NCBI RefSeq assembly: GCF_030814435.1
Contig: NZ_JAUSUW010000002.1
Coordinates: 124,001-188,000 of the forward strand
Length of the DNA: 64,000 nt
Direction of reading: 5' to 3'
Source: Peteryoungia aggregata LMG 23059
GTDB taxonomy: Bacteria; Pseudomonadota; Alphaproteobacteria; Rhizobiales; Rhizobiaceae
Shown: positions 7,663 through 14,697 of the stretch, piece after piece
Layout of the letters: each line of letters begins with the position of its first letter
Position numbering within the stretch: position 1 is the stretch's first letter
The notes under the pieces: generated by a model
The model's database searches: none
Seen by the model: the letters and a program-made list of their open reading frames with translations, nothing else
Told to the model about the DNA's origin: nothing
Position numbers and translations under genes: made by a program

Positions 7663-8396
7663 ACATGCTGATCATCGGAGGCGCCTCCGGCCTCGGCAGG
7701 GGGCTGGTCGATCTGGCCCTGCTCCGTGGCCACGAAGCCTGCGTCCTCGACCATGACCAGGCGGGACTGATGGCGCTGCCTGCGGCGGTTGCGACGACCG
7801 TCTGCGACATCTCCGACCCCGGCAGCATCGATGAGGCTCTGGATACCGTATCGGAACGATCGCCGTTCGATCTCGTTGCGATCACGGCCGGCATCAGTGC
7901 CGTCGGCCGGTTCGAGGAAATCGATCCGGCTGCCATGTACCGCGTCACGGCAATCAACCTGACAGGGACGATGATGATGACCCATGCGCTCGTCAAACGC
8001 GGCCAGCTGGCCCGCGGCGGACGACTGGTGCTGACAGCGTCGCTGTCGCATTTCGTCTCCTATCCGGGCGCCAGCGCCTACGCGGCCACAAAGGACGGCG
8101 TGATCGCATTCGGTCGAAGCATCCGGCGGGAACTGCGGCGCAATCACGATGTCACGGTGCAAATCGTGGCGCCCGGCCCCATGGATACACCCCATGCGGC
8201 ACGCTATGCGCCGCCCGGCAGCCGCGCCGATCGCCGCGCGAAACCAGAAACCGTCGCCGCTGCGATCCTCAGCCGACGACGGGGCGGGCTGTTCGTTCCG
8301 GACCTCGCCAGCCGAAGCGCGGCCATCGCCGGATGCCTGATGCCGGCATTGGTCGGGCGGATCATGCGCAAGGCCATTTACATGAGGCTGCCATGA
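7659..8396 (+). CDS. Short-chain dehydrogenase/reductase (second of two)
   Basis: A 245-residue SDR with a near N-terminal cofactor motif GGASGLG, an acidic residue after strand 2 (VLDHD) that favours NAD(H), an ITAG motif, catalytic Ser (TASLS) and YAATK. It is clearly diverged from its upstream neighbour rather than a recent duplicate. The ATG at 7659 overlaps the preceding stop in ATGA, implying coupled translation. With the TVP38 gene it forms a three-gene run. The opposite cofactor preferences suggested for the two SDRs would fit a two-step oxidation/reduction or epimerisation of one hydroxyl group, but this is inference. Confidence 0.87.
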   Translation: MNMLIIGGASGLGRGLVDLALLRGHEACVLDHDQAGLMALPAAVATTVCDISDPGSIDEALDTVSERSPFDLVAITAGISAVGRFEEIDPAAMYRVTAINLTGTMMMTHALVKRGQLARGGRLVLTASLSHFVSYPGASAYAATKDGVIAFGRSIRRELRRNHDVTVQIVAPGPMDTPHAARYAPPGSRADRRAKPETVAAAILSRRRGGLFVPDLASRSAAIAGCLMPALVGRIMRKAIYMRLP

Positions 8397-8437
8397 GCAA
8401 GGGAAACCCAGGCACAATCAAAAGTTCAGGCCGCAGT

Positions 8438-8464
8438 GTAACGAACGGCTCAGGCGGGAGTCTT
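8438..8464 (+). promoter_or_regulatory. Candidate ECF sigma promoter (copy 2)
   Basis: GTAACG at 8438-8443, 15 bases, then AGTCTT at 8459-8464, matching copy 1 at 3204-3230. GTCT ends 33 bases before the ATG at 8496, almost the same as copy 1 (32). An in-frame ATG at 8472 would be practically leaderless from this promoter, which supports the later start for the anti-sigma gene. Confidence 0.6.
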
Positions 8465-8495
8465 CGTATGCATGATCAAGACAAGGATTCTTGAA

Positions 8496-8741
8496 ATGTT
8501 GCGATGCCGCGAAGTCGCAGAGCGTGCCGATCGACTGATCGACGGTGAGCTCGGCCATTGGGAGCGCCTCAACATGAAGCTGCATCTGGTGATGTGCCGA
8601 GGCTGTCGAGCCTTCATCCAACAGATGCGGGCCACCCAGAAACTGACCCGTGAGGCAGATGTCCCCGACGACACGGTCATCGGGGACGACATCATGGCCG
8701 CACTGGCGCAAAGACGTGCCAAATTCGGCAAGCGACCGTGA
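8496..8741 (+). CDS. Anti-sigma factor, zf-HC2 type
   Basis: A small protein of 81 residues with the zinc anti-sigma (ZAS-like) signature: CREVAERADRLIDGELG at the N-terminus and H-x3-C-x2-C in HLVMCRGC. Such proteins hold an ECF sigma factor in check and often release it when their thiols or zinc are disturbed. There is no membrane segment, so a cytoplasmic sensor is expected. Start at 8496 is chosen because AAGGA lies 8 bases upstream and the family begins at this MLRCRE block; an upstream ATG at 8472 adds 8 residues. It is the first gene of the ynjBCD unit, 82 bases ahead of the binding protein. Its partner is probably the sigma factor at 5395-6003. Confidence 0.83.
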   Translation: MLRCREVAERADRLIDGELGHWERLNMKLHLVMCRGCRAFIQQMRATQKLTREADVPDDTVIGDDIMAALAQRRAKFGKRP

Positions 8742-8823
8742 GATCCGCTGGATCTCGGTGGCGTAGTCAAAAGGACCGGGACACCGCGTGTCATCCGGTC
8801 GCCAAAAGGGAGAACGACAGAAT

Positions 8824-10053
8824 ATGCGCTTCATCACCCAACTTCTCGCCGCCGGCGTGATCGCGGCCGCAAGTGCTATCTCCGCGACCGCAGCGAGTCC
8901 TGACCTCAAGGACTGGGCTGCAATCGAGAAGGCCGCCTCGGGACAGACGGTCTACTTCAACGCCTGGGGCGGATCGGAAAACATCAACGCCTATCTCGAA
9001 TGGGTGGGTGGCGAAATGCAGAGGCGCTACGGCGTCGAGGTCATCCAGGTGAAGCTCGACGATACCGCGAGTGCGGTGGCGAAGGTGCTGGCCGAAAAGG
9101 CCGCCGGAAAGAGCGAAGGCGGCTCCGTCGATCTCATCTGGATCAACGGCGAGAACTTCGTGTCGATGAAGAAGCAGGGACTGCTCCTGACGCCGGGCTG
9201 GGCGACATCGCTGCCCAACTGGCAATATGTGGACGTCGAGAACCAGCCGACCATCCTCACGGATTTCACCGAACCAACGGAGGGACTGGAAAGCCCCTGG
9301 GGGGGCGCCAAGATGGTCTTCTTCTATGACAGTGCCAGAACGGATGCCGGCACTGTGCCGGATAGCGCGGCCGAACTGCTCGACTTTGCAAAGAAGAACC
9401 CCGGCCGCTTTTCCTATCCGGCGCCGCCCGATTTCATCGGATCCTCTTTCCTCAAGCAGGTGCTGAGCGAAGTGATCGACGATCCGGCGAAGCTTGCACG
9501 GCCTGTCGACGAGGCCAGCTTCGAGCGTGATGTCGAACCGCTGTTTGCCTATCTCGACCAGTTGCACCCGGTGGCATGGCGCGGGGGCAAGGCCTTTCCG
9601 CAGAATTATCCTGACATGAAGCAGAAGCTCGCCGACGGGGAACTCGACATCATCTTCGCCTTCAATCCGGCGGAAGCCTCGGCGGGGATCAAGACCGGCG
9701 AACTGCCGGACACGGTCCGCTCGTTCACCTTCTCCGGTGGCACACTCGGCAACACCCATTTCGTCGCGATCCCCTATAATGCAAAGGCCAAGGAGGCGGC
9801 GCTGTTGACCGCGAACTTCCTGATCTCCCCGGAAGCCCAGATGCGCAAGCAGGATCCAACCTACTGGGGTGATCCGACCGTGCTATCCATGAGCAAGCTG
9901 CCGGACACCGAGCGTGCGGCCTTCCAGTCACTCGACCTCGGCGTCGCCACGCTTGCTCCCGACGCGCTCGGACCTGTCATCGCCGAGCCGCATGCGAGCT
10001 GGATGGACCGGATCGAGGCCGAATGGCGGCGACGCTACGCCAGCGGCAACTGA
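8824..10053 (+). CDS. ynjB: YnjB-like ABC transporter substrate-binding protein
   Basis: A 409-residue periplasmic solute-binding protein of the uncharacterised YnjBCD system. A signal peptide (MRFITQ start, cleavage near TAAS at about residue 22) precedes a two-lobed domain that begins with DWAAIEKAASGQTVYFNAWGG, typical of this family. The later LGNTHFVAIPYNAKAKEAAL block is also characteristic. The importer's ligand has not been established in any organism I can name. It is followed after 3 bases by the permease, so binding protein, permease and ATPase form one unit together with the upstream anti-sigma gene. Confidence 0.88.
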   Translation: MRFITQLLAAGVIAAASAISATAASPDLKDWAAIEKAASGQTVYFNAWGGSENINAYLEWVGGEMQRRYGVEVIQVKLDDTASAVAKVLAEKAAGKSEGGSVDLIWINGENFVSMKKQGLLLTPGWATSLPNWQYVDVENQPTILTDFTEPTEGLESPWGGAKMVFFYDSARTDAGTVPDSAAELLDFAKKNPGRFSYPAPPDFIGSSFLKQVLSEVIDDPAKLARPVDEASFERDVEPLFAYLDQLHPVAWRGGKAFPQNYPDMKQKLADGELDIIFAFNPAEASAGIKTGELPDTVRSFTFSGGTLGNTHFVAIPYNAKAKEAALLTANFLISPEAQMRKQDPTYWGDPTVLSMSKLPDTERAAFQSLDLGVATLAPDALGPVIAEPHASWMDRIEAEWRRRYASGN

Positions 10054-10056
10054 CCG

Positions 10057-11784
10057 GTGTCAGGGGCGCTGCGGATGGATCGTGCCGTCGAGGATCGAGG
10101 GGTGGCGCTCGTCGCCAGAAGTGCGGTGTTCCTGACGCTTGCATTCCTGGTGCTGCCCATCAGCTTCGGTCTGCTCGGCACGCTGCTGCCCGCATTCGGC
10201 TACCTGCCGGCACTCGGCGGACACGAGCTCGGCCTCGACAGCTTCCGCGCCCTCTTCGCCACGCCGGGTCTCTCGTCTGCCGTCCTGCTTAGCCTTGCGA
10301 CAGGACTGGTTGCCACCGCGCTTTCGCTCATCACGACCCTGATCTTCATCGCGGGCTTTGCCGGGACACCCGCGCTCTCTCGTTTGCAGCATCTGCTTTC
10401 GCCGCTGCTCGCCGTGCCGCATGCGGCGGCGGCATTCGGGCTCGCCTTCCTGATCGCACCTTCGGGTTACCTCATCCGTCTGGTGGCCCCCTTGCTGGGC
10501 ATCGACCGTCCACCTGACATCCTCATCCCGCATGATCCGATGGGGTTGGCGATGATCGCGGGCCTGGTCATCAAGGAAACACCGTTCCTGTTTCTGGTCA
10601 CGCTCGCCGCCCTGCCGCAGGTCGATCTCGGCTCGGCCCGCAGGCTGGCGGCGTCCTTCGGCTACGGGCGGATCGCGGGTTTCGTCTACCTGTTATGGCC
10701 AGCGCTCTACCGGCAGATCCGCTTTGCCGTCTACGCCGTCATCGCCTATTCGACCTCGGTGGTGGATATGGCCCTGATCCTGGGCCCCAACCTTCCCGGC
10801 ACGCTGGCCACTCGACTGGTCCAGTGGATGAACGACCCTGATCTTTCGGCGCGGTTCCTCGCATCCGCAGGTGCCGTGCTGCAGCTTTCGGTCACACTTG
10901 GCGCTCTGATCCTCTGGAAAGGGCTGGAACGCTTGAGCGGTATCCTGCTCCGCCTCTGCCGGGAAGGCGGATTGCGCTTCGTTCACGATGGCGGCTTGCG
11001 CCTCATGTCGGCGATCTCGGTTGGCGCCATCGGCGGAACCGTGTTTGCCGGCATCGGCCTCCTGGCCCTCTGGTCCGTGGCCGGGCTGTGGCAGTTTCCA
11101 GACCTTTTGCCGCAAGCGCTCACCCTTCGGAGCTGGATGAGTGCCCTGCCACGCATCGTCGATCCTCTGGTGACGACGCTGGTCATCGGATGCGTCTCGA
11201 CGCTGATCGCCGTCACGCTTTCGCTCGGATGCCTCGAACGCGAGACGGATACGGGGCGAACCGGCGGAGAGCGCAGCCTGTTCATCCTCTACCTGCCGCT
11301 GATCGTGCCGCAAATCTCCTTCGTTTTCGGCCTGCAACTGCTGTTCATCGGCAGTGGCAGCCAACATCGACTGGCTGCGCTCATCCTCGTGCATCTGGTC
11401 TTCGTCCTGCCCTATGTCTACCTTTCCCTTGCCGAGCCCTGGCGAGCCCTCGACCGGCGCTACGAGATCATCGCCACGGCGCTCGGAAAGTCGCGCATGG
11501 CCGTCTTGCTTTCGATCCGGCTACCGATGCTGATCCGTCCAATCCTGACGGCAGGCGCCGTTGGTCTGGCGGTCTCCATCGGGCAGTATCTGCCCACACT
11601 GCTGATCGGTGAGGGTCGTCTTGCAACGATCACCACCGAGGCCGTCGCCCTCGCTTCCGGCAACAACCGTCGCGTCATCGGAGTCTATGCCCTGCTGCAG
11701 ACCATCCTGCCCTTCCTCGCCTTCACCCTGGCGGCGCTCCTGCCAGCGGTTCTCCACCGCAATAGACGCGAAATGAGGGTCTGA
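10057..11784 (+). CDS. ynjC: YnjC-like ABC transporter permease (fused two-domain)
   Basis: A 575-residue inner-membrane permease with about twelve hydrophobic segments. It carries two BPD-type permease modules in one chain. The first has its EAA-like loop near LAASFGYGRIAGF and the second near IATALGKSRMAVLLSIRLP. A fused dimer removes the need for a partner permease, which matches the presence of only one permease gene. The GTG at 10057 is 3 bases after the ynjB stop. An ATG at 10075 behind CAGGGGCG is an equally reasonable start, giving 569 residues. The protein supplies the transmembrane channel for the importer whose ATPase follows. Confidence 0.87.
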   Translation: MSGALRMDRAVEDRGVALVARSAVFLTLAFLVLPISFGLLGTLLPAFGYLPALGGHELGLDSFRALFATPGLSSAVLLSLATGLVATALSLITTLIFIAGFAGTPALSRLQHLLSPLLAVPHAAAAFGLAFLIAPSGYLIRLVAPLLGIDRPPDILIPHDPMGLAMIAGLVIKETPFLFLVTLAALPQVDLGSARRLAASFGYGRIAGFVYLLWPALYRQIRFAVYAVIAYSTSVVDMALILGPNLPGTLATRLVQWMNDPDLSARFLASAGAVLQLSVTLGALILWKGLERLSGILLRLCREGGLRFVHDGGLRLMSAISVGAIGGTVFAGIGLLALWSVAGLWQFPDLLPQALTLRSWMSALPRIVDPLVTTLVIGCVSTLIAVTLSLGCLERETDTGRTGGERSLFILYLPLIVPQISFVFGLQLLFIGSGSQHRLAALILVHLVFVLPYVYLSLAEPWRALDRRYEIIATALGKSRMAVLLSIRLPMLIRPILTAGAVGLAVSIGQYLPTLLIGEGRLATITTEAVALASGNNRRVIGVYALLQTILPFLAFTLAALLPAVLHRNRREMRV

Positions 11785-11787
11785 GCG

Positions 11788-12459
11788 ATGCTGCACGATA
11801 ACAGAGCCAAGGGACTGACGTTGGCGGACGTGGAGATCCGCCTTGACGACAGGCCTCTGATCGCGCTCTCCCAGCGCATCGCGCCGGGCAAGGTGCTGAC
11901 GGTGATGGGCCCATCCGGCTCCGGCAAATCGACATTGCTTTCCTTCATAGGCGGCTTCCTCGATCCGGCCTTTGCCGCACGGGGCGAGGTCCATGCCGCG
12001 GGCGTGGATCTGCTTGCGCTGCCGCCCGCGGAGCGGCGGGCGGGCATCCTGTTCCAGGATCCACTGCTCTTTCCGCACATGTCGGTCGGTGCCAATGTCG
12101 CCTTCGCCATCCCGCCCGACATCCGGGATCGGCGCGAGCGCTGGCGCATGGCCGCCGAGATCCTTGCAGACATGGATCTGGCCGGTTTCGAGGATCGCGA
12201 CCCGGCAACCCTGTCGGGCGGGCAGAAGGCGCGTGTCGCGCTGGCCCGCGTGCTGGTTTCCCGGCCCCGGGTGCTGCTGCTCGACGAGCCGTTTTCGAAA
12301 CTGGACATGGAGTTGCGCGTTCAAATGCGCAGCCTGGTGTTCGAGCGAGCCCGGGCCGCCGAGCTGCCCGTCATCCTGGTGACCCATGACGAAGCCGATG
12401 CCGAGGTGGCGGGCGGCGGCGTGCACCGTATCGGAGCGAACGGGGACGGCCATGGGTGA
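11788..12459 (+). CDS. ynjD: YnjD-like ABC transporter ATP-binding protein
   Basis: A 223-residue ABC ATPase powering the YnjB/YnjC importer. Walker A is GPSGSGKST (residues 41-49), the Q-loop LFQDPLLFPH, the signature LSGGQKARVALAR, Walker B VLLLDEP, and the switch histidine in VTHDEAD. All catalytic residues are present. The ATG is 3 bases after the permease stop. The C-terminus overlaps the start of the next gene by 8 bases, so the four genes are tightly packed. It is shorter than ATPases with a regulatory C-terminal domain and shows none. Confidence 0.9.
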   Translation: MLHDNRAKGLTLADVEIRLDDRPLIALSQRIAPGKVLTVMGPSGSGKSTLLSFIGGFLDPAFAARGEVHAAGVDLLALPPAERRAGILFQDPLLFPHMSVGANVAFAIPPDIRDRRERWRMAAEILADMDLAGFEDRDPATLSGGQKARVALARVLVSRPRVLLLDEPFSKLDMELRVQMRSLVFERARAAELPVILVTHDEADAEVAGGGVHRIGANGDGHG

Positions 12460-13564
12460 ACCCGACCCACGGGACAAGCCGATCATTCTGCTCGGCGGCG
12501 GCCACGCGCATGTCGAGGTTATCAGGCAGCTCGGGCTTATCGACGATCTCGGTCGCGAGATCATCCTCATCTCACCGTCACGGCACGCGCCCTATTCCGG
12601 CATGCTGCCCGGATATGTGAGCGGCCAGTATCGCTTCGAGGACTTTCACATTGATCTCGTGGCGCTGTGCGCCCGCTACGGGGTCACCTTCCTTGCGACA
12701 ACCGCGCGTGGGATCGATCCGGAGCGACGACAGGTCAGCCTTTCTGACGGACGAGTGCTCGACTACTCCCTGATGTCCGTCGATATCGGCTCGACGCCAT
12801 CGCTTCCGCCCGGAGTGTCCGGCGGTATCTCGGTCAAGCCGATCGCGAGCTTCACGCAGCGTCTGGAACAACTCGACGCACTTGTCGCCGACAAGACGGG
12901 TCCGCTGCGGCTCGCCATCGTCGGGCAAGGTGTCGCCGGGGTGGAGATGGCCTTTGCCCTGCAAAGAAGACTGGGGCGAAGCCGGGTGGAGATCCTGCTC
13001 GCAGGACGGGCCGGCGACGTCGTTGCCGAACGCAGCCGCCTCGCTCGCCGGATGGTGGAACGGGAACTCGAGCGCGCCGGCATTGCGCATCATCCAGATT
13101 TCGACGTGACGGGCTTTCGCGCGGGCGAACTTGTCGCCCGCGACGGGCGCAGGCTGACGGTCGACGACGTGGTCTGGACGACATCGAGCGGCGCACCAAG
13201 CTGGCTTGGCGAAACTGGACTTGCCCTCGATGCCAGCGGCTTCATCCGCGTCGATCCTGCGTTGCGATCGCTGTCACATCCCGACGTCTTCGCAGCCGGT
13301 GATGTCGCCTCTCTGCCCGATCCACGGCCCAAGGCCGGCGTCTTCGCCGTCCGTCAGGGACCGGTGTTGGCCGATAACATCCGCCGGAGTCTGTGCGGTG
13401 AGGAGTTGCAGGCCTTTCGACCGCAAAGGCGATGGCTGGCGCTGATCTCTCTCGCCGACGGGAGGGCGATTGCCGACAAGTGGGACCTCGCTGCTTCAGG
13501 GCGCTGGGTGGCAATTTGGAAGCACTGGAACGATACGCGATTCCTTCGCCGCTATGCGGGATAG
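12452..13564 (+). CDS. FAD-dependent oxidoreductase of the SelD-N-terminal-fusion type
   Basis: A 370-residue NDH-2/sulfide-quinone-reductase-like flavoprotein. The first FAD motif is LLGGGHAHVEV (about residues 13-23), the NAD(P) motif is IVGQGVAGVEMA, and the C-terminal FAD motif is VFAAGDVAS. The GGGHAHV start and overall length resemble the family that occurs either alone or fused to the N-terminus of selenophosphate synthase SelD (TIGRFAM Nterm_to_SelD, from memory). No CxxC-type redox pair is seen. It overlaps ynjD by 8 bases, so it is part of the same operon. Linking it to a transporter and an ECF sigma factor suggests a redox step on whatever the importer brings in. A selenium or sulfur link is inference from the family only. 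Confidence 0.82.
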   Translation: MGEPDPRDKPIILLGGGHAHVEVIRQLGLIDDLGREIILISPSRHAPYSGMLPGYVSGQYRFEDFHIDLVALCARYGVTFLATTARGIDPERRQVSLSDGRVLDYSLMSVDIGSTPSLPPGVSGGISVKPIASFTQRLEQLDALVADKTGPLRLAIVGQGVAGVEMAFALQRRLGRSRVEILLAGRAGDVVAERSRLARRMVERELERAGIAHHPDFDVTGFRAGELVARDGRRLTVDDVVWTTSSGAPSWLGETGLALDASGFIRVDPALRSLSHPDVFAAGDVASLPDPRPKAGVFAVRQGPVLADNIRRSLCGEELQAFRPQRRWLALISLADGRAIADKWDLAASGRWVAIWKHWNDTRFLRRYAG

Positions 13565-13761
13565 GCCGTCCGCATCTGCCCTTTCCTTCTCAATTATCCA
13601 AGGCCGGTCCTGCCGAAACCAGCGCCATGCAACCATTGCAATTTATACATAACTCCCCACACGCAAGTGCAAAAACGAGACAGCTGGTAAAATCGACCCA
13701 CAAACTTCAGAGGAATCTTAAGAATACCATGCTCAATTAGGGTCTCCAGGGAGAACCCATC

Positions 13762-14691
13762 ATGCGCCTTTTCGTTTCCACTATCCTTTGCCTGCTCACC
13801 CTGTCTGTTCCCGGGGCACTTTCGACCGCCCCGGACACATGGGTCGCGGTAAGGGCGACGATCCAGGTGACCTACACGCTCGACAAGACGACGTGGATTC
13901 CTCTGCGCAAGGGCATGAGCGTTCCGAACAAGGCATGGATCTCGACCGGACCGCGAGGGCGCTTGCAACTCGTGCGCGGCAGCGAAAGCATCGCCTTCCA
14001 GCCCAACACTCTGGCTGCCATCATCACACGCGGCGGCGGCGCGACCCGAAAGACCGAGGTCGTGCAGCAGGTCGGCGAAATCAGTCTCGAAATCGAAAAA
14101 AGGCAACAGCCACACACGACTGTGCAGACGCCGTTTCTCGCCGCAGTCGTGAAAGGCACCCGCTTCACGGTGGAAGTCGGCGCGGGCAATGCTGCGGTCG
14201 CCGTCGATCGCGGATTGGTGCAGGTCACCAGCTTCGAGAGCGGAGAACGCAGCGATCTCGGTGCAGGCCAGGGTGCGCGTGTGGATGGATCAGGCATGAC
14301 GGTTGCCGGCCTTGGCGCAAAACCACGCATCACGCGGGTCGCTCCATCCAAGCCGCGGGTTCCTGCTACCATGACCGGCAAGCCTGCTGCGACGTCCCAG
14401 GTCACCAGTGCGTCGACAGAGACGCCCCAGAGCGAGACAGGCGCGGAAAAGAGCAAGAGCTCGTCGAACAGCAACGCCGGGGGCAACGGAACCGGAAGCG
14501 ACAACGGAAACGGCAATTCCGGTGGCAACGGTAACGGCAATGCCGGTGGAAACGGGAACGGCAATGCCGGCGGAAACGGGAACGGCAATGCCGGCGGAAA
14601 CGGGAACGGCAATGCCGGCGGAAACGGGAACGGCAATGCCGGCGGAAACGGCAAGGGTAAGGATAAGGACAAGGATGACGACGATGACTAA
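13762..14691 (+). CDS. FecR-domain secreted protein with Gly/Asn-rich repeats
   Basis: A 309-residue exported protein. A signal peptide (MRLFVSTILCLLTLSVPGALS) is followed by a FecR domain (about residues 60-170, WISTGPRGRLQLVRG ... VKGTRFTVEVG ... GLVQVTS) of the stand-alone kind rather than the anti-sigma kind. A Ser/Thr/Pro-rich linker then leads to six or so 8-residue repeats of the form NAGGNGNG and a terminal K/D run ending in five Asp residues. The downstream CHASE2 gene starts within about 50 bases, and FecR/CHASE2 pairs are a known recurrent arrangement. The repeats and acidic tail hint at an extracellular or wall-binding flexible tail, perhaps calcium binding, which is unproven. Confidence 0.85.
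   Translation: MRLFVSTILCLLTLSVPGALSTAPDTWVAVRATIQVTYTLDKTTWIPLRKGMSVPNKAWISTGPRGRLQLVRGSESIAFQPNTLAAIITRGGGATRKTEVVQQVGEISLEIEKRQQPHTTVQTPFLAAVVKGTRFTVEVGAGNAAVAVDRGLVQVTSFESGERSDLGAGQGARVDGSGMTVAGLGAKPRITRVAPSKPRVPATMTGKPAATSQVTSASTETPQSETGAEKSKSSSNSNAGGNGTGSDNGNGNSGGNGNGNAGGNGNGNAGGNGNGNAGGNGNGNAGGNGNGNAGGNGKGKDKDKDDDDD
14516..14660 (+). repeat. 24-bp tandem repeat array inside the FecR gene
   Basis: About six head-to-tail copies of a 24-base unit coding for NAGGNGNG. The middle copies are almost identical at the DNA level, while the first and last have diverged (NSGGNGNG at the front, NAGGNGKG at the end). Because the unit is a multiple of three, copy-number change would lengthen or shorten the protein without a frameshift. 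Confidence 0.9.
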
Positions 14692-14697
14692 GGCCGC

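Noticed and set aside
14516..14660. CRISPR-like repeat array
   Set aside because: The repeats are contiguous without spacers, in frame with the FecR gene and code for NAGGNGNG units, so this is a coding tandem repeat.
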